DNA of 64,000 nucleotides. Source: Ammoniphilus oxalaticus. GTDB lineage: Bacteria > Bacillota > Bacilli > Aneurinibacillales > RAOX-1. The notes beneath the pieces were generated by a model. That model ran no database searches and had not been told where the DNA came from. It saw only the letters and a list, made by a program, of their open reading frames with translations. The translations under genes and the position numbers were made by a program. Within the stretch, counting starts at the first letter, position 1; every line of letters starts with the position of its first letter. This document shows, one piece after another, positions 51,722-60,602 of this stretch. Location of the stretch: the NCBI RefSeq assembly GCF_003609605.1, contig NZ_MCHY01000011.1, positions 1-64,000 on the forward strand, read 5' to 3'.

Positions 51722-51952
51722 ATGGCTGAAATTAATGCGCAAGTAACAGAAGTCCTAGATAAACTACGTCCCTTCCTACAACGTGACGGAGGCGACTGTG
51801 AATTAGTTGATGTAGAAGATGGTATTGTAAAACTACGCCTTTTAGGCGCTTGCGGTAGTTGCCCAAGCTCCACAATCACGTTAAAAGCGGGTATCGAACG
51901 CGCTCTAATGGAAGAAATTCCAGAAGTGAAAGAAGTTCAACAAGTATTCTAA
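51722..51952 (+). CDS. yutI: NifU C-terminal-domain Fe-S scaffold (YutI)
   Basis: A 76-residue NFU-type domain: [21 protein letters not shown], then the cluster motif [18 protein letters not shown]. It is used as a Fe-S scaffold or carrier. ATG after GAAAGGAG. Divergent from yuzD-yuzB. A bidirectional terminator follows. Confidence 0.95.
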   Translation: MAEINAQVTEVLDKLRPFLQRDGGDCELVDVEDGIVKLRLLGACGSCPSSTITLKAGIERALMEEIPEVKEVQQVF

Positions 51953-51971
51953 AGAACGATCTGAAATAAAC

Positions 51972-52017
51972 AGAGGACACGCCTATGCGAAAGCTAGGAA
52001 TGTCCTCTTATTTTTTT
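51972..52017. terminator. Bidirectional terminator
   Basis: AGAGGACA pairs with TGTCCTCT across an imperfectly paired interior, followed by TATTTTTTTA. Confidence 0.8.
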
Positions 52018-52022
52018 ACCAT

Positions 52023-53099
52023 TCAACTTAATTCTCCTATCTCTACAAGTGGCGGCAAGCTCACTCCGAAATAACGCCGCGCAAATAGAGGAAAGTCTTG
52101 GATCAACAGCTCAGCTCGCCTCATTTCAGTATAGGCAACTTCCGCCGTCATTGTTTCTGTTTCTCCCCTATACAGTTCCAAATGAGTCGTTTCCGAACGA
52201 AATAATGAAGGGCGATAATAGAGAGTTTCAACCTTTTTTAAAAGTCGGCCTGGCAATAAGATTAAGGCATACATTAACTGAAATTCATTTGGGGTAATCG
52301 GGGAAACGGCATGATAAGCGGCCAAAAAAGTGTAGATACGGCTCGGATCCCAGCCGTACAAACGAACATCCGCTTTTATAAACTGGGCGAGATCGCGGAC
52401 CCGTGTATCTTCGACGAGCGAAAATGGATCGGTAAAAAAGGGCTGACCAAATTGATTGAGGGTAATTGTTTCATAACTAAAATTGGTGAAGCTTAATCTG
52501 CCAAATGGAAACGTATCGTCACAAATCGCCTCATAATCGCATGTCTCTAAACGCATAAGCGAAAGTTCCGTAAGCTGGCGAAAATAGGCGGCGTTGTTTA
52601 CAAAAAATGCATCAAATGGATCCTGCTCCTCTGTCCCTATCCGCGCTTGCGCAACCGATTCGAATCGTTCCAATTGCTCGTATTTGCTCTGCCATGCTCG
52701 CGGCCATCTGCCGATTTCAGAAAAAGAATCTGTGACCCCTTCAAGACATTCTACGCTTATACTATGAAATTCCGCCAACCTAGAGCCGAGTTTACCATAA
52801 TCGACCCAGCTCGAAGAAGAAATCGGCGAGCCGATCATAAAGTACGCTTGCTCGCCGATTTGCGTCACAATTTCACCCTCCGAATTTTTAAGTATCGGAA
52901 ACATTAAACTCGTTCGTTGCAACTTTAGATTCACTTTATAAACAAACTCCGCTTTTGGAAGAAAGGCAACTGGAAGGGACTGGAACACCATCGCTCCCCG
53001 ATTCGTTTCCAGCCAAATGCCGCGAAGCGTCTTCACATATCGATAAATCACAATCCCATATTGACGCTGTAGCGAGGATAACCATCCTGACACGAACAC
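52023..53099 (-). CDS. yutH: Spore coat protein YutH-like (CotS-type kinase fold)
   Basis: A 358-residue protein of the CotS/YutH spore-coat family with a phosphotransferase (APH-like) fold. Degenerate kinase motifs SFTNFSYETITLNQFGQPFFTDPFSLVEDTRVRDLAQFI replace the usual HxDxxxxN and DxD, so catalysis is doubtful. Deposited in the spore coat during sporulation. Position before the Nudix and yutG genes matches yutH in B. subtilis. Confidence 0.8.
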   Translation of the reverse strand: MFVSGWLSSLQRQYGIVIYRYVKTLRGIWLETNRGAMVFQSLPVAFLPKAEFVYKVNLKLQRTSLMFPILKNSEGEIVTQIGEQAYFMIGSPISSSSWVDYGKLGSRLAEFHSISVECLEGVTDSFSEIGRWPRAWQSKYEQLERFESVAQARIGTEEQDPFDAFFVNNAAYFRQLTELSLMRLETCDYEAICDDTFPFGRLSFTNFSYETITLNQFGQPFFTDPFSLVEDTRVRDLAQFIKADVRLYGWDPSRIYTFLAAYHAVSPITPNEFQLMYALILLPGRLLKKVETLYYRPSLFRSETTHLELYRGETETMTAEVAYTEMRRAELLIQDFPLFARRYFGVSLPPLVEIGELS

Positions 53100-53127
53100 T
53101 CAACTCCCGTTGATCGTTTTATATATA

Positions 53128-53610
53128 TTATGTGGGCAGTTGGATTTCAGTGCCTAGCTTTTTTTGAATGGAGGCAAATACAATATCCTTCATATAAGGA
53201 CTAAATTGTGGCTGATTCGTATTAATATCTAATCCAAATAAAGCCGCATCGTCTGTTTCAAACCCCTTCGGTCGCGGGCCGATCGAGACGACCTTGGCTA
53301 GATAAATCGCTTTTATAAATCCGACTTGTTCGTTTGATTCAACCCGATACTCACCGATCTGTTTTGGAGCCAATATTGTGGCCCCTGTTTCCTCCCACGT
53401 TTCACGAATCGTTGCTTGACTTGCCGTTTCGCCCGGTTCAATCTTTCCGCCTGGCAGCTCCCACCCACGTTCACTGTGGCAGGTAAAAAGTAACTTCCCT
53501 TCATAAATAGGAATTACGAGCACATGATCTGGACGCTCTGAGAATAAATCAGGCGAAAATGTGAGATAAATATGCTGATCGGGATTTTCCTGAACTATTT
53601 TTTCAGCCAT
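53128..53610 (-). CDS. Nudix hydrolase, YtkD-like
   Basis: A Nudix box [24 protein letters not shown] (around residues 57-80, read in parts) with all catalytic Glu is present. Flanking sequence [11 protein letters not shown] and IGEYRVES resembles the YtkD family, which hydrolyses oxidised nucleoside triphosphates such as 8-oxo-dGTP. 160 aa. It starts 48 bp before the divergent yutG gene. Confidence 0.85.
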   Translation of the reverse strand: MAEKIVQENPDQHIYLTFSPDLFSERPDHVLVIPIYEGKLLFTCHSERGWELPGGKIEPGETASQATIRETWEETGATILAPKQIGEYRVESNEQVGFIKAIYLAKVVSIGPRPKGFETDDAALFGLDINTNQPQFSPYMKDIVFASIQKKLGTEIQLPT

Positions 53611-53658
53611 TCTTTTTACTTCCCTTCTGTAACTAACTCAAATTAAGGAGGCTTAAAT

Positions 53659-54168
53659 ATGCCGGATCCATCTCCTATTATAGTCGTTTCCGATGAAGTT
53701 CTTGGAGAAAAAGCGCGTGAACTTCTTGAATTTCGAGGTGTCGAAATGGATGACTTAGCAGATTTAGTGTACTACCTTCAAAAGGATTATTGTGAAGGTT
53801 TAACGAGAGAAACATGTATCTACCATATTCAAAAAGTATTAGCTAAGCGTGAAGTCCATAACGCAATTATTACTGGAATCCAACTTGATATGCTCGCTGA
53901 ACAAGAAAAGTTAATGGAGCCGTTGCAAACGATCATCTATAGCGATGAAGGACTATATGGCATTGATGAAATTGTAGCGCTATCGATTGTGAACGTCTAC
54001 GGTAGCATCGGTCTAACCAATTATGGGTACATCGATAAGGTGAAGCCCGGTATTTTAGAAAAGTTAAATGATAAAACAGACGGAGAAAACCATACATTCC
54101 TAGACGATATCGTTGGAGCCATTGCCGCTGCGGCTTCAAGCCGACTTGCGCATAGTATGACTTGTTAA
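53659..54168 (+). CDS. yutG: Phosphatidylglycerophosphatase A-family protein (YutG)
   Basis: A 169-residue protein of the PgpA/YutG family, which dephosphorylates phosphatidylglycerophosphate or a related lipid. The Bacillus branch, as here, lacks most of the transmembrane helices of E. coli PgpA. DEIVALSIVNVYGSIGLTNYGYIDKVKPGIL and FLDDIVGAIAAAASSRLAHS match the family. ATG after AAGGAGG. Its own terminator follows. Confidence 0.85.
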   Translation: MPDPSPIIVVSDEVLGEKARELLEFRGVEMDDLADLVYYLQKDYCEGLTRETCIYHIQKVLAKREVHNAIITGIQLDMLAEQEKLMEPLQTIIYSDEGLYGIDEIVALSIVNVYGSIGLTNYGYIDKVKPGILEKLNDKTDGENHTFLDDIVGAIAAAASSRLAHSMTC

Positions 54169-54171
54169 AAA

Positions 54172-54206
54172 GAAAGATGGCCAACCCCAATTGGTCATCT
54201 TCTTTC
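54172..54206 (+). terminator. Terminator after yutG
   Basis: GAAAGATGGCCAA pairs with TTGGTCATCTT around CCCCAA, followed by CTTTCCTATTTTG. Confidence 0.7.
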
Positions 54207-54261
54207 CTATTTTGTCCAAGCCGCCACGTCATACTCCATTTGATTTTTAATAAAACAAAAA

Positions 54262-54291
54262 AGAGCAACCTTTACAATGAAAGGCTACTCT
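54262..54291 (-). terminator. Terminator
   Basis: AGAGCAACCTTT pairs imperfectly with AAAGGCTACTCT. On the minus strand it is followed by TTTTTTG, at the end of the SufR-like gene. Confidence 0.7.
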
Positions 54292-54929
54292 AGCTCGGAC
54301 TCGTTGATCGGTTTGATCACATATACACACTTATCTTCCCCTTGAGCAATGCACTCGTTTCGCTCCACATGCGCTTCAAGCACTTTCTCAAACAGAGACA
54401 GCTCACAATCACAGGCCTCGTTATATTCCTTGGCCACTTGCGAAATCGGGCAATTATATTCCTTTAAAATAAAACTCCCGCCAGCGGGTCCCTCTTCTAC
54501 TTCAACCATGTAGCCTTTTTCATTTTGTAGCTCAGCAAGTTGACTGACTTTCTCCCTCAACGTTTCCCCTTTTACTTGCTTCTTATATTTTTCCGACATA
54601 CGCTCTTCGCGTCGGTCAAACAACCGTTTGATTTTTTCTTGACCTTCCAGTTCCTCAAGGTCTTGCAAAAAATCCAAGGCAAATTCTGAATAATGACGGG
54701 GAAACAAATGATCCGCTTCTTCTGTCAAGGAATACACGTTTGTCGGTCTTCCCATTGCTTGCCTGACCATCTTGGAAGCAATCAGATCATCTCTTTCCAG
54801 TGTATTTAAATGACGTCGCACCGCCATTTCAGTGATCTGTAGCTGACTTGCCATCCCGCTGACGGTAAGTGATCCATGGAGCTTCAACATATTTAGAATT
54901 TCATTACGAGTAGAATTTCGTCTCGACAT
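54285..54929 (-). CDS. SufR-like Fe-S-binding transcriptional regulator
   Basis: An N-terminal winged helix-turn-helix (ILNMLKLHGSLTVSGMASQL then EMAVRRHLNTLERD) is followed by a coiled-coil-like helix and a C-terminal domain with Cys160-x12-Cys173, Cys175, Cys193 and Cys201. This resembles SufR, a repressor sensing Fe-S cluster status in cyanobacteria and actinobacteria. 214 aa. A role in sensing Fe-S supply for this Fe-S-rich region is inference; targets are unknown. Confidence 0.85.
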   Translation of the reverse strand: MSRRNSTRNEILNMLKLHGSLTVSGMASQLQITEMAVRRHLNTLERDDLIASKMVRQAMGRPTNVYSLTEEADHLFPRHYSEFALDFLQDLEELEGQEKIKRLFDRREERMSEKYKKQVKGETLREKVSQLAELQNEKGYMVEVEEGPAGGSFILKEYNCPISQVAKEYNEACDCELSLFEKVLEAHVERNECIAQGEDKCVYVIKPINESELE

Positions 54930-55047
54930 GATATCCCCACCGCCTTTCCCTTTATCTATATTCTACTTGATTTATACACATAAGTAAATTTATAAACTAA
55001 AATATATAATAAACACACTAATGTTACTAAAGTAGCGATAAAAAAAG

Positions 55048-55092
55048 AAAGGTGACGTAAAAGTTGCCTCGTCCAACTTTTACGTCACCTTT
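55048..55092 (-). terminator. Terminator after yutE
   Basis: AAAGGTGACGTAAAAGTTG pairs exactly with its complement over 8 nt. On the minus strand it is followed by CTTTTTTTATC. Confidence 0.9.
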
Positions 55093-55532
55093 CACCACAA
55101 TTCCTTTGCCAAGTATGTTCTGATTATTTCTGGGTAACGCTCAATCACTGCCAACGATTGATGATAGCTTGAATAAAGTTGTTCCCGATGATTGTCTATG
55201 TATTCGACAACTAAATTTTTCCTTAAATAAATAATTTGCTTAAAAATCCGCGCTTCTTCAGCCGCATACACCCGTTCATCTTCCATAATATCCACGATAT
55301 CATCGTAGCCGCCTGGATCGCGCATAATAAAACCATCAATAAGCGTATTACCGATATCTGTCATCCCTTCGATGAACAAATGAAACAATCGCTCCGCCGC
55401 AAACCCCGCCGTCTCATCCGCTAAAAATTGTTCTTGCGAGGTAGACATCGTTTGCCGCATCGTTGGAAAGATACAATCCGTCATATAGGTTAGAATATTA
55501 TTGATTTTTTCAGTATCAACCTTATACATCAC
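55092..55532 (-). CDS. yutE: YutE-family (DUF86/HepT-like) protein
   Basis: A 146-residue helical-bundle protein. The segment LIDGFIMRDPGGYDDIVDIMEDERV is shared with YutE of B. subtilis. DUF86 proteins include HepT toxins, but the HepT catalytic R-x4-HxY motif was not seen, so a toxin role is doubtful. It is 8 bp downstream of the 33-residue membrane protein gene. Confidence 0.9.
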   Translation of the reverse strand: MMYKVDTEKINNILTYMTDCIFPTMRQTMSTSQEQFLADETAGFAAERLFHLFIEGMTDIGNTLIDGFIMRDPGGYDDIVDIMEDERVYAAEEARIFKQIIYLRKNLVVEYIDNHREQLYSSYHQSLAVIERYPEIIRTYLAKELW

Positions 55533-55540
55533 CTATCAAC

Positions 55541-55642
55541 CTACTTTTTCCTTTTTTTTATTTTAGCTGATATAATCGCAATCCCGAATGTAAGAGCAAC
55601 CGCCAGCAAAATAACGAGCACATGGCCTGAGTTCTCATCCAA
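55541..55642 (-). CDS. Single-helix membrane microprotein, 33 aa
   Basis: A TTG start at 55642 follows AGGAGGGGGAGA. The protein reads MDENSGHVLVILLAVALTFG followed by IAIISAKIKKRKK: a short acidic N-terminus, one hydrophobic helix, and a basic tail that predicts a cytoplasmic C-terminus. It ends 8 bp before yutE. The ribosome site and classical topology make it credible despite its size. The function is unknown. Confidence 0.6.
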   Translation of the reverse strand: MDENSGHVLVILLAVALTFGIAIISAKIKKRKK

Positions 55643-55766
55643 TCTAATCTCCCCCTCCTGTATTCCGTATCTACAGTATACAAAACAGGGCGAAGCGCGT
55701 ACAACCCTTCCATTTCGATAGATGTTCGGAACAAAAATGAGACAATCCAGCGCCTGTTGAATTGCC

Positions 55767-56078
55767 TCATGTTTGGATGTTTGTTTTTGATTTGTCTCCT
55801 TTTTGCTCTTCTACCTTTTTTAGCAAAAAGTAAGGACAACCAAAGTTGCAATATTCCAATATATACTCATCTTTAAAACTAATCCGGTTGTCGAACGTCC
55901 CTTTTGGATGACTATCTTCAAAAAATCCTTTCAGACGGAGTTGCCCATATCCCCAGTCCCCAACGATATAATCAAACTTGCTTAAAATATCACTGTAGCG
56001 GTCTTTAAAAACGTCTGGATTCCATCCTTCGCGGAAATTTTCCAGCAATTTGAAGGAATTGCCTTGAATGCGTATCAC
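55767..56078 (-). CDS. yutD: YutD-family (DUF1027) protein
   Basis: A 103-residue protein: FKDRYSDILSKFDYIVGDWGYGQLRLKGFF and the ILEYCNFGCPYFLLKK Cys motif are typical of YutD/DUF1027. GTG 56078 is chosen because GGGAGG lies eight bases upstream; the longer in-frame TTG would contain the ribosome site. It follows lipA on the same strand. Role unknown. Confidence 0.92.
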   Translation of the reverse strand: MIRIQGNSFKLLENFREGWNPDVFKDRYSDILSKFDYIVGDWGYGQLRLKGFFEDSHPKGTFDNRISFKDEYILEYCNFGCPYFLLKKVEEQKGDKSKTNIQT

Positions 56079-56122
56079 ATTTTTTCCTCCCAATCTGCCC
56101 TAAATTACATCGTATCTCTTTT

Positions 56123-56989
56123 TTATACATGCCCCGCTAATTGCCCTTGTTCATGGGCGCGATAGGAACTTCGCACAAGCGGACCCGATTCAACATGGTC
56201 AAATCCCATTTCCATGCCCTCTTCCTTAAAACGAGCAAATTCATCGGGATGCCAATATTTTTCAACAGAAAGATGTCGTCTAGTTGGCTGTAAATATTGA
56301 CCGATTGTCACGATATTCACACCAACAGCGCGTAGGTCCCGCATCGTTTGTCTAATTTCCTCCGCCGTTTCGCCGACTCCGATCATAATGCTTGATTTTG
56401 TTGGGATCGTTGGATTGATTTGTTTGGACGTTTCCAAAAGTTCAAGCGATCGACGATAAGTCGCTTTTGAACGAACGCGGTCCGATAAACGTTCTACCGT
56501 TTCGATGTTATGATTTAATATCTGCGGGTTCGCGTCTAAGACCGTCCGCAAAGCGTCCCAATTACCTTGGAAATCTGGGATTAACACTTCTACACTACAA
56601 AGCGGCAGTCGCTTACGGATCGCGTGAATCGTCGCGGCAAATAAGGAAGCCCCGCCATCCTGTAAATCATCTCTAGCTACAGCTGTTACAACTGCGTGTT
56701 GTAAGCCCATCTTCTCTGCCGCCTCCGCGACATTTTCTGGTTCAGCCAAGTCAAGTTCAGTTGGGAGCCCTGTATTAACCGCGCAAAAGCGACAAGCCCG
56801 CGTACAAATTTTTCCATTAATCATAAATGTCGCCGTGCCATGGGACCAGCATTCAAATATATTTGGGCATTTCGCTTCTTCACAAACGGTATGTAACGTT
56901 TTCCCTCGCATCATGTTTTTAATTTCTGTAAAATTCTCGCCTGTTGTTAACTTGATCTTCAACCAGTCTGGTTTGCGTTCAAATTTCAA
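56123..56989 (-). CDS. lipA: Lipoyl synthase LipA
   Basis: Radical-SAM enzyme inserting two sulfurs into octanoyl groups of lipoyl-dependent enzymes. Both clusters are intact: auxiliary Cys36-x4-Cys41-x5-Cys47 ([12 protein letters not shown]) and radical-SAM Cys62-x3-Cys66-x2-Cys69 (CTRACRFC), with the C-terminal RSSYRA serine motif. TTG 56989 is preferred since AGGGGGG lies six bases before it and it starts where B. subtilis LipA does; ATG 57022 is an alternative. 288 aa. Confidence 0.95.
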   Translation of the reverse strand: MKFERKPDWLKIKLTTGENFTEIKNMMRGKTLHTVCEEAKCPNIFECWSHGTATFMINGKICTRACRFCAVNTGLPTELDLAEPENVAEAAEKMGLQHAVVTAVARDDLQDGGASLFAATIHAIRKRLPLCSVEVLIPDFQGNWDALRTVLDANPQILNHNIETVERLSDRVRSKATYRRSLELLETSKQINPTIPTKSSIMIGVGETAEEIRQTMRDLRAVGVNIVTIGQYLQPTRRHLSVEKYWHPDEFARFKEEGMEMGFDHVESGPLVRSSYRAHEQGQLAGHV

Positions 56990-57158
56990 CCCAATCCCCC
57001 CTATCGTTGCCTTATTACTCATTTTAGAGCTTGCTGTTCTAAATTGCAACAGAGCTACGGTTCAAGTTAAAACTGTCTTTCCGCTTTTTTCCTCGCATTA
57101 TAAAATGAGAACTAAGCAAAACTATTTGGTGAAAAGACATTGGGATGAAGGTGAATGA

Positions 57159-58172
57159 ATGCCTAAGTTGGTATCTTTCTTGCTAATCATTGGTCTTTCC
57201 GTTAGCGTTTCATGGACAAGCGGTCAAGATATTAGCGCCGCGCAAGAAACAGAACAGACAGATCCCGCGCAACAAAAATTAGATCTCTTTCACCAGATGG
57301 AAATGTTGACAAACGTTCCTTGGTTCTATTTAGCGGCGATGGATCAATACGAAAAAAACATTCGCCCTTCTCAACAGGAAGATAAAGAAAAAAAGCAATT
57401 GTTATCGATTCAAATTCCTCCCGAGGAATGGGTAGGGCCGCAGAATCCAGATGCCGAAGATACCTCGCTGGCCAGCATCGAATTCTTTAATGGAGCTGGG
57501 ATGGATGGGGATGGGGACGGACTCGCGGACCCAACAAACGATTTTGATCTATTATTTACAGTCGCCACTCGTCTCGCTCAACATGGCTTTACCGAAGATG
57601 ATATCCGCATTGGTATATGGGAACATTATCGCAGCCATAAAGCCGTAAAACTCATCTCGGAATTTGCAAAAGTGTATAAAACGTTTAATACGATTAAACT
57701 TGAGGAGCGGGCCTTTCCTTTGCCGATTCATTCAACTTATAGTTACAGAAGTACCTGGGGAGCAGCCAGAGGTTGGGGCGGCAGAAGGATTCATGAGGGA
57801 ACCGATCTGTTCGCGCATTATGGAACCCCTGTAAAAAGTGTTTGCTATGGCGTAGTGGAAGTCAAAGGGTGGAATCGGTTTGGCGGCTGGCGCATTGGCA
57901 TTCGGGACTTAAACAATGTGTATCATTATTACGCCCACCTTGGCGGATTTAATAAGGACCTAAACATTGGCGATGTCGTTAAGCCGGGAGATGTCGTCGG
58001 TTGGGTCGGTAGTTCCGGATATGGGAGCCCTGGGACGTCTGGGAAATTCCCACCGCATCTCCATTATGGCATGTACAAATATAATGGAAAAACGGAATGG
58101 GCATTTGACCCTTTCCCGTCCTTGAAACGATGGGAACGCCAAGAATGGGATAAGAGGAGGAAGAAGAAATAA
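57159..58172 (+). CDS. yunA: M23-family metallopeptidase (YunA-like)
   Basis: A secreted peptidase with signal peptide (about 1-26), a helical middle domain, and a C-terminal M23/LytM domain with the zinc site HEGTDLFAHYG (His and Asp), YYAHLGGF and HLHYGMY. It probably cleaves peptidoglycan cross-links or acts as an activator. ATG follows GATGAAGGTGA. 337 aa. Position after lipA (divergent) corresponds to yunA. Confidence 0.9.
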   Translation: MPKLVSFLLIIGLSVSVSWTSGQDISAAQETEQTDPAQQKLDLFHQMEMLTNVPWFYLAAMDQYEKNIRPSQQEDKEKKQLLSIQIPPEEWVGPQNPDAEDTSLASIEFFNGAGMDGDGDGLADPTNDFDLLFTVATRLAQHGFTEDDIRIGIWEHYRSHKAVKLISEFAKVYKTFNTIKLEERAFPLPIHSTYSYRSTWGAARGWGGRRIHEGTDLFAHYGTPVKSVCYGVVEVKGWNRFGGWRIGIRDLNNVYHYYAHLGGFNKDLNIGDVVKPGDVVGWVGSSGYGSPGTSGKFPPHLHYGMYKYNGKTEWAFDPFPSLKRWERQEWDKRRKKK

Positions 58173-58199
58173 GCAATCTCGCTTATTTCTTCTCCTCCT
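58155..58199. terminator. Bidirectional terminator with long stem
   Basis: GGAGG-A-AGAAGAAATAAGC pairs with GCTTATTTCTTCT-CCTCC, one bulge, between convergent yunA and yunB. Both stop codons lie in the stem. Confidence 0.85.
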
Positions 58200-58917
58200 T
58201 TTTTAAATCAGTATCATCCATTTGAAGTGGCGGTAACAAGGATGGATTGGAATGGCCATCACCACCCGTATCGCCTTTAAAATAATAGTCAGGAACTTCC
58301 CCCATAAACAAGCCTTGCGTTAACGGTATTTGCGTTTTGACGATTGTTGGTTTCGTCGCGAATGGAATCACAACATTGACCTTTGCTTCCACATCCATAT
58401 GCACGTTCACATGGACTCCGTTAATCCCCACCTCACGCACTTCCGGGATGAGGTTCACTTTAACCGAACCCATCGGAACCATTGTGATCGGTACATCGGG
58501 GCCAATCGTCGCCAATATATTGCTGTTTAAAGCCTGCCCAAGCGGTATCACTAATGGAACTGCTTCTAATTCCTTCAAGGTATTGCTCACTCGCGCTGTC
58601 GCTTCCCCCACAATTCGGGTTTGTTCATTATAATTAAACAGGACCGCTTTGATTTTGCCGTCGCCATCTTGCTTAAAATAGACGAGATCTTTAAAATCGG
58701 TCCCATCCGCGATCTTCATCCGTATCGCTTCATTAATGGCTCCCGCCGCTAATTGTTCCACTTTCGTATTTGCAATGTTTAGCATTGCAGGCTCAATCCT
58801 TTTCTCAATAAAGAGGAAGGTCTGGATGGAGATCACTAAAAAAATGGCAAGGGAAATCAAGATCGCTGTCTTAAAGCTTAATGGTTTTATTCTTTTTCTT
58901 GTTCGAAACCCCGCCAA
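58183..58917 (-). CDS. yunB: Sporulation protein YunB
   Basis: A 244-residue protein with one N-terminal membrane helix (about 15-33). It has an extracellular domain with repeated strands such as MVPMGSVKVNLIPEVREVGINGVHVNVHMD. This matches YunB, a sigma-E-dependent sporulation protein needed for normal spore morphology and involved in germination-related assembly in B. subtilis. Convergent with yunA. Confidence 0.85.
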   Translation of the reverse strand: MAGFRTRKRIKPLSFKTAILISLAIFLVISIQTFLFIEKRIEPAMLNIANTKVEQLAAGAINEAIRMKIADGTDFKDLVYFKQDGDGKIKAVLFNYNEQTRIVGEATARVSNTLKELEAVPLVIPLGQALNSNILATIGPDVPITMVPMGSVKVNLIPEVREVGINGVHVNVHMDVEAKVNVVIPFATKPTIVKTQIPLTQGLFMGEVPDYYFKGDTGGDGHSNPSLLPPLQMDDTDLKKEEKK

Positions 58918-59045
58918 AAAAGCTCCCTCCTCCCCGAAAAAAACTGCTCATTCATGTGTATGCTATTTGGGAAGAAGCATATGCCTGTCAATTCCGAGGA
59001 AAAGGAGTAAGTGGCTTATCGTTCAACTTGGCAGCAGACTCCGTA

Positions 59046-59540
59046 TTATTTTTTTCGGTCGTAAACTAAAAATTGATGCGGATACTGATTTTTTTCGTCT
59101 TGAACACCTGGTTCACTTGCGGTCAATTCCCATTCCGCTTCTGTTACCTCAGGAAAAAACGTATCGCCCGCGAAAACTTCATCAATCGTCGTAATATAAA
59201 GGCGATCAGCAATCTCCAACGTCTGCCGAAACAGTTCGGCGCCGCCAATTACAAAAACCTCTTGATTTTTAAACTCTGCTTCACACAGCGCTTCCAGTTC
59301 GGCAACCGAATGAATCACCCTGCAACCTGGGGAAGTATACGATGGATCGCGCGTCAACACGATATTCTCCCTGCCAGGCAAGGCCCGTCCAATCGATTCA
59401 TGTGTTTTTCTGCCCATAATGATCGGCTTACCCATTGTCACCCGTTTAAAATAAGCCAAATCGGCTGGTAAATGCCAAGGCATCTCATTATTAACGCCGA
59501 TCGCCCGATTTCTATCCATAGCAACAATAAAGGAAATCAT
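59046..59540 (-). CDS. dfrA: Dihydrofolate reductase
   Basis: Reduces dihydrofolate with NADPH, regenerating the cofactor consumed by ThyA. The N-terminal FIVAMDRNRAIGVNNEMPWHLPADLAYFK holds the active-site Asp (around residue 27); MGRKTHESIGRALPGREN and IGGAELF are intact. 164 aa. It lies just downstream of thyA on the same strand, a common Bacillales pair, with a terminator between. Confidence 0.96.
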   Translation of the reverse strand: MISFIVAMDRNRAIGVNNEMPWHLPADLAYFKRVTMGKPIIMGRKTHESIGRALPGRENIVLTRDPSYTSPGCRVIHSVAELEALCEAEFKNQEVFVIGGAELFRQTLEIADRLYITTIDEVFAGDTFFPEVTEAEWELTASEPGVQDEKNQYPHQFLVYDRKK

Positions 59541-59591
59541 TTATGCCAACTCCTATCATCCGATTTTATATGCTCTCATCATACAAAAAAA

Positions 59592-59619
59592 AGAAGCCTG
59601 AAACAATGTTCAGGCTTCT
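59592..59619 (-). terminator. Terminator between thyA and dfrA
   Basis: AGAAGCCTGAA pairs with TTCAGGCTTCT. On the minus strand it is followed by eight T, directly behind thyA. Confidence 0.85.
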
Positions 59620-59621
59620 GA

Positions 59622-60572
59622 TTATACAGCGACTGGGCCGGAGATGGGAGGGTGCGGATCGTAACCGACAAGCTCAAAATCGTCCACATTAAATGAAAAA
59701 ATAGAATCGATAGCCGCATTCATCTTTAATGTAGGCAAATTCCTCGGTTCACGCCCTAATTGTGTTTCAATCTGTTCAAGGTGATTCAGATAAATATGCG
59801 CATCGCCAATCGTATGCACGAATTCCCCCACCTCTAGCCCGCATTCATGGGCGACAAGGTGAGTCAACAAGGCATAGCTTGCTATATTAAACGGAATGCC
59901 TAGGAATGAATCTCCACTTCGCTGATACAGCTGACAAGAGAGCTTGTTGTCGGCAACGTAAAACTGATACAGCGTATGGCAGGGCGGTAATGCGGCTCGA
60001 GCGGGGAGCACATCCTCAGGAGACCAGCTCGATACGATGAGTCTACGCGAATCAGGATTCGTCTTAATTTCGTCAATCACATTTTTAAATTGGTCGATCG
60101 TTTCCCCTCGCGAAGTTTCCCAACTCCGCCACTGTTTGCCGTATACGTTGCCTAATTCACCATAAACGCGGGCAAACTCAGGCTCGCTCAAGATTCTTTG
60201 TTTAAAAAGATCCATCTGCTGTTCATACGATTGTTTAAAAGATAGATCTGTTTGCGAACGGTGACCAAAATCCGTCATATCAGGGCCTGTATAATCGCTG
60301 CTCTCTACCCACTTTTTAAAGGCCCACTCATTCCAAATATTATTGTTATGTTCCAATAAATACTTTATATTTGTATCGCCTTTTATAAACCAAAGCAACT
60401 CGCTAACGATTAATCGAAAGGGAACCCTTTTGGTTGTCAGCAAGGGAAAACCTTGTTTGAGATCGAATCGCATTTGATACCCAAAGGTGGCGATCGTTCC
60501 TGTCCCTGTTCGATCGTCCTTTTTTACACCATGTTCAACTATATATTGCAGTAAATCTAAATAAGCCTTCAC
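59622..60572 (-). CDS. thyA: Thymidylate synthase ThyA
   Basis: Methylates dUMP to dTMP using methylene-tetrahydrofolate. The catalytic Cys is in [25 protein letters not shown] and [11 protein letters not shown] are conserved. A ~50-residue insertion (about 90-140) gives 316 aa, as in Lactobacillus casei ThyA, against 264 aa in the E. coli form. GTG 60572 is chosen: GGGAGGG lies upstream and the protein then starts [11 protein letters not shown]. It overlaps or abuts the fhuF gene. Confidence 0.96.
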   Translation of the reverse strand: MKAYLDLLQYIVEHGVKKDDRTGTGTIATFGYQMRFDLKQGFPLLTTKRVPFRLIVSELLWFIKGDTNIKYLLEHNNNIWNEWAFKKWVESSDYTGPDMTDFGHRSQTDLSFKQSYEQQMDLFKQRILSEPEFARVYGELGNVYGKQWRSWETSRGETIDQFKNVIDEIKTNPDSRRLIVSSWSPEDVLPARAALPPCHTLYQFYVADNKLSCQLYQRSGDSFLGIPFNIASYALLTHLVAHECGLEVGEFVHTIGDAHIYLNHLEQIETQLGREPRNLPTLKMNAAIDSIFSFNVDDFELVGYDPHPPISGPVAV

Positions 60573-60602
60573 CACTTTACCCTCCCTTTCGCCTTCCTTC
60601 AT

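Noticed and set aside
55092-55532. HepT-type toxin
   Set aside because: It is DUF86-like, but no HepT R-x4-HxY motif and no MntA nucleotidyltransferase partner is adjacent; it matches housekeeping YutE instead.
58881-59069. Plus-strand frame of 62 codons between yunB and dfrA
   Set aside because: No ribosome site, overlaps the ends of both minus-strand genes, and shows no protein-like features.
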